Source: JAPOXR01 sp965221935
Lineage (GTDB): Bacteria > Pseudomonadota > Alphaproteobacteria > Rhodobacterales > Rhodobacteraceae
Assembly: GCA_965221935.1 (NCBI GenBank)
Contig: CBDCSZ010000051.1
Span: 62,001 to 126,000, forward strand
Length of the DNA: 64,000 nt
Direction of reading: 5' to 3'
Positions 1-8,639 of the stretch are shown piece by piece (within the stretch, counting starts at the first letter, position 1; each line of letters starts with the position of its first letter). Position numbers and translations under genes: made by a program. The notes under the pieces were generated by a model. That model saw only the letters and a list, made by a program, of their open reading frames with translations. It had not been told where the DNA came from and searched no databases.

Positions 1-1
1 G

Positions 2-1078
2 GGAGCCGTTGCGTCGCTGTCCGGTGAAATCCGCCGGCTCGGCATCGCGCGGCCGCTGCTGATCAGCGATCGGGGCATCGCCGCCGCCGGCCATTTGGAC
101 AGGGTTCTGGATGCAGCCCTGCCTTTCCAGCCGGAAATCTATATCGGCCCCAATGATACCGCGCGCGAAGACTGTCTGAGGCGGTGTCTGGATATCTGGC
201 GCGACAAAGGATGCGACGGGCTCGTCGCTCTCGGCGGCGGCTCCGCCATCGATCTTTCGAAGGCGGTTGCGCTGATGACCAGCCATGGCGGAAGGTTCGA
301 AGACTATATGGTGGGAGCGGAAGGCACCGCCGCCATCGGCAATGTGTCTCCCCAAATCGCCATTCCCACGGCTGCCGGCACCGGGGCCGAGCTCGGCAGG
401 GCCTGCGTCATGATGCTTGCAAACGGCAGAAAGTCCGCCGCGGTCAGTTTGAACATGGTCGCGGAAACGGTTCTGTGCGACCCCGGGCTGACGCTCACCC
501 TGCCGCCGCAGCTGACCGCCGCCACCGGCGCGGATGCTTTGTCGCACGGTATTGAGGCGGCCGTCAGCCTGACCGAAAACCCGCCTGCGAAAGCCATTGC
601 GATGGACTGTGTGAGGCGCGCCGCCGGCTGGCTGCGCGCGGCGGTGGAGGATGGTTCTGACCGCGCGGCGCGTTGGGAGATGATGATGGCGGCCCTTGAA
701 GGCGGCATGTGCCTGCAGAAGGGGCTGGGCGCAGCGCATGCGGCGGTGAACCCGCTCGAAGAAACGGGCGTTCACCACGGTGTCTTGATCGGGGTCATGT
801 TGCCGCACGCCGTTAGGTTCAACGGCGGCGCGGCCCGGGAAGGCTATCGGGATATCGCGGCGCTGCCCGCCGTGGCCTGCGGTCCCGGCGGTCTCGCCGA
901 CTGGCTGGCTGACCTGTTCGGCTCTGTCGGTCTTGCAGCGCGCCTGTCCGGCCTGGGGATCGAGAGCGGCGGTTTTCCTGCGATTGCCGAACGGGCGGCG
1001 GGCAGTCATCTGAACCTGACGAATCCGCGGCGGGCGGGGGCCGCCGACTACCTGCGGCTGCTGAAAGACGCCTTTTGA
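2..1078 (+). CDS. Iron-containing alcohol dehydrogenase (5' end outside window)
   Basis: The reading frame is open from base 2, so the true start lies left of the window. About 358 residues are visible. The Fe-ADH family oxidises or reduces alcohols/aldehydes with NAD(P) and one Fe2+ or Zn2+. The NAD-binding GGGSAIDLSK motif is present, followed by TAAGTGAE and a metal-site region with His residues (DALSHGIEA; GAAHAAVNP; GVHHGVLIG). These fit the maleylacetate reductase/lactaldehyde reductase branch, but the substrate cannot be read from sequence. rpiA follows 86 bp downstream on the same strand and may or may not be co-transcribed. Confidence 0.85.
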   Translation, partial: GAVASLSGEIRRLGIARPLLISDRGIAAAGHLDRVLDAALPFQPEIYIGPNDTAREDCLRRCLDIWRDKGCDGLVALGGGSAIDLSKAVALMTSHGGRFEDYMVGAEGTAAIGNVSPQIAIPTAAGTGAELGRACVMMLANGRKSAAVSLNMVAETVLCDPGLTLTLPPQLTAATGADALSHGIEAAVSLTENPPAKAIAMDCVRRAAGWLRAAVEDGSDRAARWEMMMAALEGGMCLQKGLGAAHAAVNPLEETGVHHGVLIGVMLPHAVRFNGGAAREGYRDIAALPAVACGPGGLADWLADLFGSVGLAARLSGLGIESGGFPAIAERAAGSHLNLTNPRRAGAADYLRLLKDAF

Positions 1079-1164
1079 CGATCCGCGGCCGCGTGCCGCC
1101 GCGCGGTCTCGCGTTTGCGCCGCCGCCGGTATAGAGCGGCCCGGCAAGCGACAGGAGCCTCCGC

Positions 1165-1887
1165 ATGCGCAATGACCAGGACGGGCAGAAAACCGCCAAG
1201 CTGGCGGCCGCGGAATACGCGCTCGGTTTCATTCGCAGCGGCATGCGCGTTGGCCTCGGCACCGGCACGACGGCCGATCTGTTCATCGACATGCTGGCCG
1301 CAAAGGCGAGGAGTGACGGTCTCCGGTTTCAGGCGGCTGCGACGTCCGGGCGCACGGCGGAGCGGGCGCGCGCGGCCGGGCTGGAGGTGTCAGACCTCAA
1401 CCGGCTGGACGGGATCGACATAACCGTGGACGGAGCCGATGAAATCGATCCCGCGCTCAATTTGATCAAGGGCGGCGGCGGCGCCCTGCTGCAGGAAAAG
1501 ATCGTCGCGGCCGCCTCCAGACGGCTTGTTATCATCGCCGATGACAGCAAACAGGTGGACTGCCTCGGCGATTTTCCTTTGCCGGTTGAGGTTGTTCGGT
1601 TCGGCTGGGCATCAACGGCCAGGATGCTGGACAGGGAGCTGGAGAGACGCGGCTACAGGAATTTCACGCGGGAGCTCCGGAAGGAAAACGGCGCCCCTTT
1701 CCTCACCGATGAGGGACACCGGATTATCGATTATTTGCTGGGAGCGATTGCCGGGCCGGGACAGCTCGAACAAAGTTTGACCATGATTCCCGGCGTTGTC
1801 GAAACCGGGCTGTTTGTCGGCCGCTGTTCGCTGGCCGTCATCGGTCAGGCGGACGGCAATGTGCTTGTGCGGAGCGTTCAGGACTGA
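1165..1887 (+). CDS. rpiA: Ribose-5-phosphate isomerase A
   Basis: This 240-residue cytosolic enzyme interconverts ribose 5-phosphate and ribulose 5-phosphate in the pentose phosphate pathway. The family hallmarks are visible in order: GLGTGTTADLF (phosphate-binding loop), ATSGRT, DGADEID with the catalytic Asp residues, KGGGGALLQEK with the catalytic Glu/Lys, and PVEVV. Length is normal for RpiA. The ATG at 1165 follows GACAGGAGCCTCCGC, a good ribosome-binding site. gor lies 56 bp downstream, a neighbourhood common in alphaproteobacteria. Confidence 0.96.
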   Translation: MRNDQDGQKTAKLAAAEYALGFIRSGMRVGLGTGTTADLFIDMLAAKARSDGLRFQAAATSGRTAERARAAGLEVSDLNRLDGIDITVDGADEIDPALNLIKGGGGALLQEKIVAAASRRLVIIADDSKQVDCLGDFPLPVEVVRFGWASTARMLDRELERRGYRNFTRELRKENGAPFLTDEGHRIIDYLLGAIAGPGQLEQSLTMIPGVVETGLFVGRCSLAVIGQADGNVLVRSVQD

Positions 1888-1943
1888 ACCCGGGGCCGAA
1901 CCCAGGACTGAACCATTGACAGCGGCATCGCTTGGAGGGCCGG

Positions 1944-3296
1944 ATGTTCGACTATGACCTGTTTGTGATCGGCGGCGGCTCCGGCGGCGTCCGCGCCGCC
2001 CGCACCGCCGCCAAGGCGGGCGCCAGGGTCGGCCTCGCCGAGGAATCGCGGATGGGCGGAACCTGCGTTATCCGCGGCTGCGTGCCCAAAAAACTGATGG
2101 TCAATGCCGCCGACTTCGCCGACGCGTTCGCGGATGCGGAAGGGTTTGGCTGGGAGGTCGGACGAACGGCATTTGACTGGAAGAGTTTTCGCGCCGCGAA
2201 AGACCGCGAAATTGCCCGGCTTGAGGAGATTTACCGAAACAATCTTTTTCGGGCGGGCGTGGAAATCTTCGATCGGCGGGCTGTCCTGCAGGATGCCCAC
2301 TCTCTGCTGCTGGCCGACAATTCCGGCAAAACCGCGAAACACATCCTGATTGCTGTCGGCGGACGCCCGTTCCTGCCTTCGGTTCCGGGGATTGAGCACG
2401 CGGTCTGCTCGGACGATATCTTTCTTCTTGACGAGCTTCCCGGCCGGGTTCTGGTTGTCGGCGGGGGATACATCGCATGCGAATTCGCCGGCATTTTGAA
2501 CGGCATGGGGTGCGCCGTGACCCAGATGTACCGCGGTGAGCAGATACTGCGGGGATTTGACAACGACCTCAGGCGGCATGTGTCGGAGTCGATGTCGGCG
2601 CGGGGCATCGATATCCGCCTTGAGACCGACCTCAGGCAAATCTCGCGCTGCAACAGTGGTTTGGCGGTGGCGGACAGCCTTGCGGGAACCGATGAGTTTG
2701 ACCTGGTGCTCTGCGCCACCGGGCGGAGGCCGAACACGGCCGGTCTCGGGCTGGAGAAGACAGGAGTCGCCCTTGGCAAGGCGGGAGAAGTCATCGTCGA
2801 CGCCTATTCGCAGTCGTCGGTACCGTCGGTGTTCGCCGTCGGCGATGTCACCGACCGGGTCAATCTCACGCCGGTTGCGATTCGCGAGGGCGCAGCCTTC
2901 GTGGAGACGGTGTTTAAGGCAAATGCCGCAGCCGCAGAACACGATTGCGTGCCCACCGCGGTGTTCACGCGTCCGGAAATCGGGACGGTCGGTCTGACAG
3001 AAACAGAGGCCGCCAAATCCGCCCGGCTTGACATATTCCTCACCCGGTTCAGGCCATTGTCGGCAGTGATTGCCGGTAGAGACGAGAAAATCCTGTTCAA
3101 ACTCGTCGTCAACCGCGAAAACCGCCGCGTTCTTGGCGTTCACATCGCCGGTCCGGGGGCCGCGGAACTGATCCAGCTGGCGGGAGTTGCGGTCAGGATG
3201 GAGGCGACCAAGGAGGATTTCGACCGCACGGTGGCGGTGCATCCGACCATCGCGGAAGAGTTGGTGACTCTGGCGGAACCGGAGCGTTCGACTTGA
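1944..3296 (+). CDS. gor: Glutathione-disulfide reductase
   Basis: A flavoprotein of 450 residues that reduces glutathione disulfide with NADPH in the cytosol. It shows the N-terminal FAD-binding GGGSGGVRAAR motif, the redox-active disulfide in GGTCVIRGCVPKK, an NADPH Rossmann motif VVGGGYIACEFAGI, the second FAD motif FAVGDVTD, and the C-terminal HPTIAEE whose His is the acid/base partner of the dithiol. The ATG at 1944 is chosen because GGAGG lies six to ten bases upstream; an in-frame TTG at 1932 lies before this Shine-Dalgarno and is unlikely. All catalytic residues are present. Confidence 0.95.
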   Translation: MFDYDLFVIGGGSGGVRAARTAAKAGARVGLAEESRMGGTCVIRGCVPKKLMVNAADFADAFADAEGFGWEVGRTAFDWKSFRAAKDREIARLEEIYRNNLFRAGVEIFDRRAVLQDAHSLLLADNSGKTAKHILIAVGGRPFLPSVPGIEHAVCSDDIFLLDELPGRVLVVGGGYIACEFAGILNGMGCAVTQMYRGEQILRGFDNDLRRHVSESMSARGIDIRLETDLRQISRCNSGLAVADSLAGTDEFDLVLCATGRRPNTAGLGLEKTGVALGKAGEVIVDAYSQSSVPSVFAVGDVTDRVNLTPVAIREGAAFVETVFKANAAAAEHDCVPTAVFTRPEIGTVGLTETEAAKSARLDIFLTRFRPLSAVIAGRDEKILFKLVVNRENRRVLGVHIAGPGAAELIQLAGVAVRMEATKEDFDRTVAVHPTIAEELVTLAEPERST

Positions 3297-3367
3297 TTTT
3301 TCCGCATTTTGCAGCCATTTAATTAAGGAACGCCCGCAAGGGCTCGAAACAGGAGGAATATCCTCAC

Positions 3368-4501
3368 ATGGCAGGAAACAACGGCGGACCTTGGGGCGGC
3401 GGCGGCAAGCAGCAGGACCCGAACATTCCCGACCTTGAAAAAATCATCAGCCGGGGCAGCAGTTCGATGCGCTCGATCATGGGCGGCAGAGGCGGAAACC
3501 GGCGCCGGAGACAACAGTCAGGAGGTCCAAGATTCACCCGTATCCAAATCTTGGTGGGTATCCTGGTTTTGATCGGTTTGTGGGGCTATGTCTCATTCTA
3601 CACGGTTAAGCCGGAGGAACGGGCGGTCGAGCTGTTTCTCGGCTCCTACTACAAAACCGGGCAGCCTGGGCTGAACATTGCGCCCTGGCCGGTGGTCACC
3701 AGGGAAATCCTCTCGGTCACACGCGAGCGGACTGAAGTTATCGGTGTCGGCGGCAGTTTCAGCATCGATGAATTCGGCAACAGAGAATTCCAGGCTGACG
3801 CCCGCAGACGCAATGACGACGGGTTGATGCTGACCGGTGATGAGAACATTATCGATGTCGATTTCTCGGTGGTCTGGAACATCAACGATCCGGCAAGATT
3901 CCTGTTCAATCTTGCCGATCCGACAGAGACGATCCGCGCGGTCTCGGAGTCGGCGATGCGTGAAATCATGGCGCAGTCCGCGCTTGCGCCGATCCTGAAC
4001 CGGGACCGCGGCATCGTGGCGGCAAACCTTCAGGAGCTGATTCAGACAACGCTGGACAATTACGATTCCGGCATGAATGTCGTGCGTGTCAACTTTGACA
4101 AGGCGGACCCGCCGCGTGAGGTCATCGACAGTTTCCGTGAAGTCCAGGCCGCCGAACAGGAGCGTGACCGTCTGGAGAAACATGCGGATGCCTACGCCAA
4201 CAGGGTGCTTGCCAGCGCTCGCGGCGAGGCAGCGCAGCTGCTGGAAGAGGCGGAAGGATACCGGGCACAGGTCGTCAACGTCGCGGAAGGCGAAGCAAGC
4301 AGGTTTCTTGCCGTGCTCGACGAGTATCTGAAGGCGAGGGACGTCACCCGCAAACGGCTCTATCTGGAAACGATGGAGAAAATCATCGGCTCGGTTGACA
4401 AAGTCATTATTGACCAAGGCCAAGGGAGCGGAGGCGGAAGCGTTGTTCCGTATCTGCCGCTGAACGAGCTGCGCCGCAGCACAGACAGTCAGGGAGGGTG
4501 A
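3368..4501 (+). CDS. hflK: FtsH protease modulator HflK
   Basis: A 377-residue SPFH/band-7 protein anchored in the inner membrane facing the periplasm. With HflC it forms the large cage around FtsH. The N-terminus is Gly/Asn/Arg-rich and cytosolic. One transmembrane helix (about residues 58-78, IQILVGILVLIGLWGYVSF) follows, then the SPFH domain and a long Ala/Glu-rich coiled coil (EAAQLLEEAEGYRAQV). The start ATG follows AGGAGGAATATCCTCAC. The stop is five bases before the hflC start, so the two are translationally coupled. Confidence 0.95.
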   Translation: MAGNNGGPWGGGGKQQDPNIPDLEKIISRGSSSMRSIMGGRGGNRRRRQQSGGPRFTRIQILVGILVLIGLWGYVSFYTVKPEERAVELFLGSYYKTGQPGLNIAPWPVVTREILSVTRERTEVIGVGGSFSIDEFGNREFQADARRRNDDGLMLTGDENIIDVDFSVVWNINDPARFLFNLADPTETIRAVSESAMREIMAQSALAPILNRDRGIVAANLQELIQTTLDNYDSGMNVVRVNFDKADPPREVIDSFREVQAAEQERDRLEKHADAYANRVLASARGEAAQLLEEAEGYRAQVVNVAEGEASRFLAVLDEYLKARDVTRKRLYLETMEKIIGSVDKVIIDQGQGSGGGSVVPYLPLNELRRSTDSQGG

Positions 4502-4506
4502 ACGCC

Positions 4507-5376
4507 ATGAGTCGCCAAACAATCATTCTGGCCGTTCTGGCTGTGGCCGTCTTCGCTGCTGTCAGTTCGATCTTCATCGTCGACGAGCGCGAGAAGGTGC
4601 TGGTGCTGCAGTTTGGCCAGGTCAGATCGGTCAAAGAGGATCCGGGACTGGCATTCAAGATCCCGTTGATCCAGGAGGTCGTCAGGTATGACGACCGCAT
4701 CCTTTCACTGGAAACGCAGTCGCTTGAAGTAACGCCGCTCGATGACCGCCGCTTGGTTGTCGATGCCTTTGCCCGCTACCGGATCGTCAATGTCATCCAA
4801 TTCCGGGAAGCCGTCGGTGTCGGCGGCGTGCGGTCAGCGGAAAGCCGGCTCGAACGCATTCTCAACGCCGCCACCAGGGAAGTTCTCGGTTCCGTGACAT
4901 CAAACTCAGTATTGTCAGCTGACCGGGCGGTGCTGAAGGAGAGAATCCGTGACACCGCCAAAGTCGAGGCGGAAAATCTCGGCGTCGCCATCATTGACGT
5001 GCGGCTCAAGCGCACCGACTTGCCGACGCAGAACCTCGAGGCGACCTTTGCCCGGATGCGCGCCGAGCGTGAACGGGAAGCCGCTGACGAGATTGCCCGC
5101 GGCGAGGAAGCGGCGCAGAAAATCAGGGCGCAGGCGGACCGGACCCAGGTCGAGATCGTTTCTGAGGCCCAGAAACAGGCCGAGATCACCCGCGGTGAAG
5201 CCGACGCGAGACGCAATGCGATCTTTGCGGAGGCATTTGGCCAGGATCCGGAATTCTTTGAATTCTACCGTTCGATGCGGGCCTACGAGCAGGCGTTTCA
5301 ATCGGAAAACACATCGCTTGTCATAACCCCTGAGGGTGAATTCTTCGACTATCTGAAGTCGGCGGAAGCGGATTGA
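4507..5376 (+). CDS. hflC: FtsH protease modulator HflC
   Basis: The partner of HflK: an SPFH protein of 289 residues with an N-terminal membrane anchor (IILAVLAVAVFAAVSSIFIV) and a periplasmic SPFH domain opening with DEREKVLVLQFGQV. A long charged coiled coil contains REREAADEIARGEEAAQKI. The ATG at 4507 is preferred over the GTG at 4498 because AGGGAGG (4491-4497) gives normal spacing only for the ATG. The stop overlaps the next small gene. In many alphaproteobacteria a Do-family protease follows this cluster directly; here the degP-like gene is 23 kb away. Confidence 0.95.
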   Translation: MSRQTIILAVLAVAVFAAVSSIFIVDEREKVLVLQFGQVRSVKEDPGLAFKIPLIQEVVRYDDRILSLETQSLEVTPLDDRRLVVDAFARYRIVNVIQFREAVGVGGVRSAESRLERILNAATREVLGSVTSNSVLSADRAVLKERIRDTAKVEAENLGVAIIDVRLKRTDLPTQNLEATFARMRAEREREAADEIARGEEAAQKIRAQADRTQVEIVSEAQKQAEITRGEADARRNAIFAEAFGQDPEFFEFYRSMRAYEQAFQSENTSLVITPEGEFFDYLKSAEAD

Positions 5377-5570
5377 TTTCGGAGATTGTTTTGGCGCTGG
5401 GGCTGGTCGCGGTCATTGAGGGACTGGCGCTTGCCCTGGCTCCAAGGCGATGGGAGGAACTGCTGCGGACCCTCGCCGCGATGCCCGCCGACACAAGACG
5501 GCTGATTGGGGTCCTTTTGGTTGCCCTCGGCGTGGCCATTGTCTGGTTTGCGCGGTCAGCGATCGCATGA
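5373..5570 (+). CDS. DUF2065 small membrane protein
   Basis: A 65-residue protein with two hydrophobic helices (residues about 4-24 and 43-60) joined by a short basic/polar segment (PRRWEELLRTLAAMPADTRRL). This is the layout of the DUF2065/YjeT family, which is usually encoded directly after hflC. The start is a TTG at 5373 overlapping the hflC stop (TTGA), so translation is probably coupled. The molecular function is unknown; the conserved position suggests a role with the HflKC-FtsH complex (inference). Confidence 0.8.
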   Translation: MISEIVLALGLVAVIEGLALALAPRRWEELLRTLAAMPADTRRLIGVLLVALGVAIVWFARSAIA

Positions 5571-5827
5571 AAGATCTGACGGCAAAAATGTGTTGCATTG
5601 CGCCAGCGCAAACCGGCGGCGCACGGAGAATGTTTGCGACCGTCTGCGGTCATACAGCCGGCTGATAACACTGCGCCGGCGGTTCTCCCGCGGCGCGCAG
5701 GTTCGAGAGATCCTGCTTCCCACCGCCGATTGCGGCCCCCTTCTGCGCCCTTCTGTCCGGCAAACGGTCCCAGACTGGCGGGACATACCGGAGGGCGGCG
5801 CCGGCATTGCGGTTGGGTCAGCCGGTC

Positions 5828-7117
5828 TTACGCGAGTCCGGCCAGCTGCGGCAGGAAAGTCGTCAGGCCAGGAATCAGGACCATCAGAAACACCACCGCG
5901 ATCATTGCGAACACAAACGGCCAGATCACGACCTCTTGCAGCTTGGTGCCGCCGATGGCGGAGGCGATATAGAGCTGCAGACCGACCGGCGGCGTCACCG
6001 TGCCAATCAGGATCGTCACGATGATGATCAGCGCGAAATGCAGCGGATCGAATCCGAAGGCGGGGATCAGCGGCATAAACACCGGAACAAAGATGATCAG
6101 CGCCGCCAGACCTTCGAGAAAGAGTCCGATCACCAGCAGCATCACCACCAGAGCGAGCAGCATTCCGGTCGGGGGCAGGGACAATGCCTCGAATGCATCC
6201 ACGACCAGTCGGCCAAAGCCGTGGAATGTCAACAGCCAGCCGAAGATCGAAGCGGAAGCGAGGATAAACACCGGGATCGCGGTTGTCTCCACAGCCTCCG
6301 CCAGCAGCGCGGGAAGATCGCGCACTCCCATTTCACGATACACCAGGAGGCCGACAGCGAGGCCGTAGACACATGCGATCACCCCCGCCTCGGTCGCCGT
6401 GTAGAAACCCGAAATAATGCCGCCAAGAATGATGAGCGGCGCAAAGAGCGCCGGCAAGGCGCGCCAGCAGACACAGGCCCGCTCCCGCCACGGTGTCCGC
6501 GGCAGACGGGGGAAACCGCGGGCGCCGGACATCAGCGCCACGGCCACCATCAGGGCGCCGCCGATCAAAAAGCCGGGAATGACACCGGCGAGAAACAGGG
6601 CGCCGATCGAAAGGTTGGTCATCGTCCCGTAAATGATCATGACAATCGACGGCGGAATGATCGGCCCGACGGTGGCCGAGGCGGCAGTGATGCCGACCGC
6701 GAATCCCGGCGGATACCCCTCGCGCTTCATGGAGGGAATCAGCATGGAGCCGATCGCCGCCGCGTCCGCCGAAGCCGATCCGGAGATTCCTGAGAAAAAT
6801 ATCGAGGCGAGCACGTTGCATTTGGCAGTGCCGCCGCGGAATTGCCCGACAAAGGCGCGCGAGACATTGACGAGCTGGGCGGTCAGCCCGGCGCGGTTCA
6901 TGATCACGCCCGCGAAGATGAAGAACGGCACCGCGAGCAGCGGGAAGGAATTGATCGAGGAAAGCATCCGTTCGGCGACGATCACCGATGGCAGCGGCAA
7001 TCCCATCAATTGCAGGTAAAGCACATTGACGATGCTGGCCACGAGCATGGCCACCGCGACCTGGACGCCAAGCACCAGCGCGATGGCAAAGACGCCCAGA
7101 AGGAGAATGATCGCCAT
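5828..7117 (-). CDS. dctM: TRAP transporter large permease (DctM family)
   Basis: The 429-residue, about 12-helix transport subunit of a tripartite ATP-independent periplasmic transporter, driven by an ion gradient. Family features include the N-terminal IILLLGVFAIALVLGVQVAVAM helix, PLLAVPFFIFAGVIMNRAGL, the SGSASADAAAIGSMLIP segment and GPIIPPSIVMIIYG. It is the last gene of a minus-strand operon whose upstream genes are dctQ (four bases away), dctP and an M24 peptidase. The substrate is not predictable from the permease. Its binding-protein partner is interrupted, so the system may be inactive. Confidence 0.93.
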   Translation of the reverse strand: MAIILLLGVFAIALVLGVQVAVAMLVASIVNVLYLQLMGLPLPSVIVAERMLSSINSFPLLAVPFFIFAGVIMNRAGLTAQLVNVSRAFVGQFRGGTAKCNVLASIFFSGISGSASADAAAIGSMLIPSMKREGYPPGFAVGITAASATVGPIIPPSIVMIIYGTMTNLSIGALFLAGVIPGFLIGGALMVAVALMSGARGFPRLPRTPWRERACVCWRALPALFAPLIILGGIISGFYTATEAGVIACVYGLAVGLLVYREMGVRDLPALLAEAVETTAIPVFILASASIFGWLLTFHGFGRLVVDAFEALSLPPTGMLLALVVMLLVIGLFLEGLAALIIFVPVFMPLIPAFGFDPLHFALIIIVTILIGTVTPPVGLQLYIASAIGGTKLQEVVIWPFVFAMIAVVFLMVLIPGLTTFLPQLAGLA

Positions 7118-7121
7118 CGTG

Positions 7122-7616
7122 TCAGCGCCTGCTTGTGAGATCTGAGACGCTGTCGGCGATCAGCACCAGGCACATCAGCGTCAGGCCAAGCGGAGCGGCA
7201 AGGTAGAACAGCGCCTGAGGCATGCCGGGTATGGTGTAGAATTCGCTTTTCAGATTGACCAGGACAAGCCCATAGCCGTGCCAGGCAGTGAACGCGAAGG
7301 CGCCGAGCGCGACTATCCTTGACAGCCATTTCGAAAGCGCCGCTCCGGCAGGTCCCATTGCGTCGACGGCAAAGGTGACACGGATATGGCTGTCGCGCTG
7401 AAGAGCAACCAGCGCGCCGAGATAAACTGACCAGATGAACAGGTAACGGTCCACTTCCTCCGCCCACGCCTGAGGGCGGTTGAACCCAAACCGCAGGATC
7501 ACCTGCGCGGCCATAAGGACGACCGCGCAGGCAAGAAACAGTGAAGCGACCCGCGCCGCAAGACGCCTGGAGAGCGTCGCTTGAGCGGCCTCAGACCGGT
7601 TTTCGGATTGCGTCAA
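7122..7616 (-). CDS. dctQ: TRAP transporter small permease (DctQ family)
   Basis: A 164-residue membrane protein with four predicted helices, the small permease that pairs with DctM. The FGFNRPQAWAEEVDRYLFIW segment is the typical DctQ motif, with a conserved Asn-Arg-Pro and the acidic Glu-Glu before helix two. It starts 11 bases after the full-length dctP frame ends and finishes four bases before dctM, so the three are one transcription unit. Confidence 0.9.
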   Translation of the reverse strand: MTQSENRSEAAQATLSRRLAARVASLFLACAVVLMAAQVILRFGFNRPQAWAEEVDRYLFIWSVYLGALVALQRDSHIRVTFAVDAMGPAGAALSKWLSRIVALGAFAFTAWHGYGLVLVNLKSEFYTIPGMPQALFYLAAPLGLTLMCLVLIADSVSDLTSRR

Positions 7617-7626
7617 TCAGACGCGC

Positions 7627-8607
7627 CTAGTTGGCTGCAAGCACGAGGTCGATTAACATTTCGACATCCGGATGATCAGCCTTCACCTCGTCCCACAGGG
7701 CTGCCATGGCGTCGACCCATTCCTGGCGATCGTCAGGATCCACGACAGACACGCCGCGATCCTCCATCTGCATTTAGGCGCTCTCAATCTGCTCCTTGGT
7801 GATTGTGTCGAAATAGTCGCCGGCGGCCCAGCCCGCCTCGAGGATCGCGCTCTGGAACTCGGGTGACAATCTGTCGAACCGCTGTTCGTTGATATTGATG
7901 ACCATGATCCCAAACATGTGCTGCGTTCTGACCAAGCTTGAGGTCACTTTGTCGAACTTCATGTCGAGCGCGGCCACGGCCGGGCTTTCGAGGCCGGCGG
8001 CGACGCCGGTCTGCATCGCGGTGTAGACCTCGCCCCAAGTCACCGGAGTCGGCCGGGCGCCAAGAAGCTCAAACATCCGAATCCACATACGGGCCTCCGG
8101 GGCGTGCATTTTCATGCCTTCGAGCCCGGCGACGCTGGTCACCGGATCGCCGCGGAAGATCATGTCACGGAAACCAAAGCCGGAGAAACCGACGATGCGC
8201 GTGTTTGAGTTGTCCAGCATTCCCTGGATCACCGCCTCGCCCCACTCACCGTTTTTGGCGCGCTCGAAATGCTCGAAGCTCCCCCAGAGGAATGGCAGGT
8301 CCATGTGCCGGATGGCGGCCCACTTCTTGTCCATCAGGCTCGCCGGAGAGAGCGTCATGTCAATGACACCGAGGTCGAGATTGTCATAGGCCTCTTGCTG
8401 CTGACCAAGCTGGGCAGCCGGAAAGACCTGAATCTCGAGATCCCCGCCGGTGATTCGCTCAACTTCCGCGGCGAAGAAGTTCGCCGTCTTGTCGAGCTGT
8501 CCGTCGACGGTGTGATGGTGGGCGATTCGAATGGTCTCCGCTCCCGCCGCGGTCACGCTGAGCGCCGCCGCAGCGATCCCAGCCAATAGGCCTTTGAGTC
8601 CAGACAT
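7627..8607 (-). pseudogene. dctP: TRAP transporter binding protein, interrupted by an in-frame TAA
   Basis: The periplasmic solute-binding subunit of the TRAP system. It begins with a Sec signal peptide (about residues 1-23, ending AAGA/ETIRIAHHH). The DctP pattern follows: GQLDKTANFFAAEVERITGGDLEIQVFPAAQLG and, mid-protein, GVAAGLESPAVAA. After residue 277 (TKEQIESA) a TAA stands at 7774-7776. The same frame then stays open for 48 more codons (MQMEDRGVSVVDPDDRQEW and onward) to a TAG at 7627-7629, and that stretch reads like a normal DctP C-terminus. A single base change of a sense codon (for example AAA) to TAA explains it. The start has a strong AAGGAGG. Confidence 0.88.
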
Positions 8608-8639
8608 TGTTTTCCTCCTTCGATTGTTGTGTGGTTGAA

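Noticed and set aside
5690..5730. GGTTCGAGAGATCC resembling a tRNA T-loop
   Set aside because: No matching acceptor, anticodon or D-arm within tRNA distance.
5807..6793. A 328-codon plus-strand frame rich in His, Arg and Gln
   Set aside because: It lies wholly antisense to the convincing dctM gene and has the composition of a frame shadow.
7774..7776. Selenocysteine or stop recoding in dctP
   Set aside because: The codon is TAA, not TGA, and no recoding structure is evident; mutation or sequencing error is simpler.
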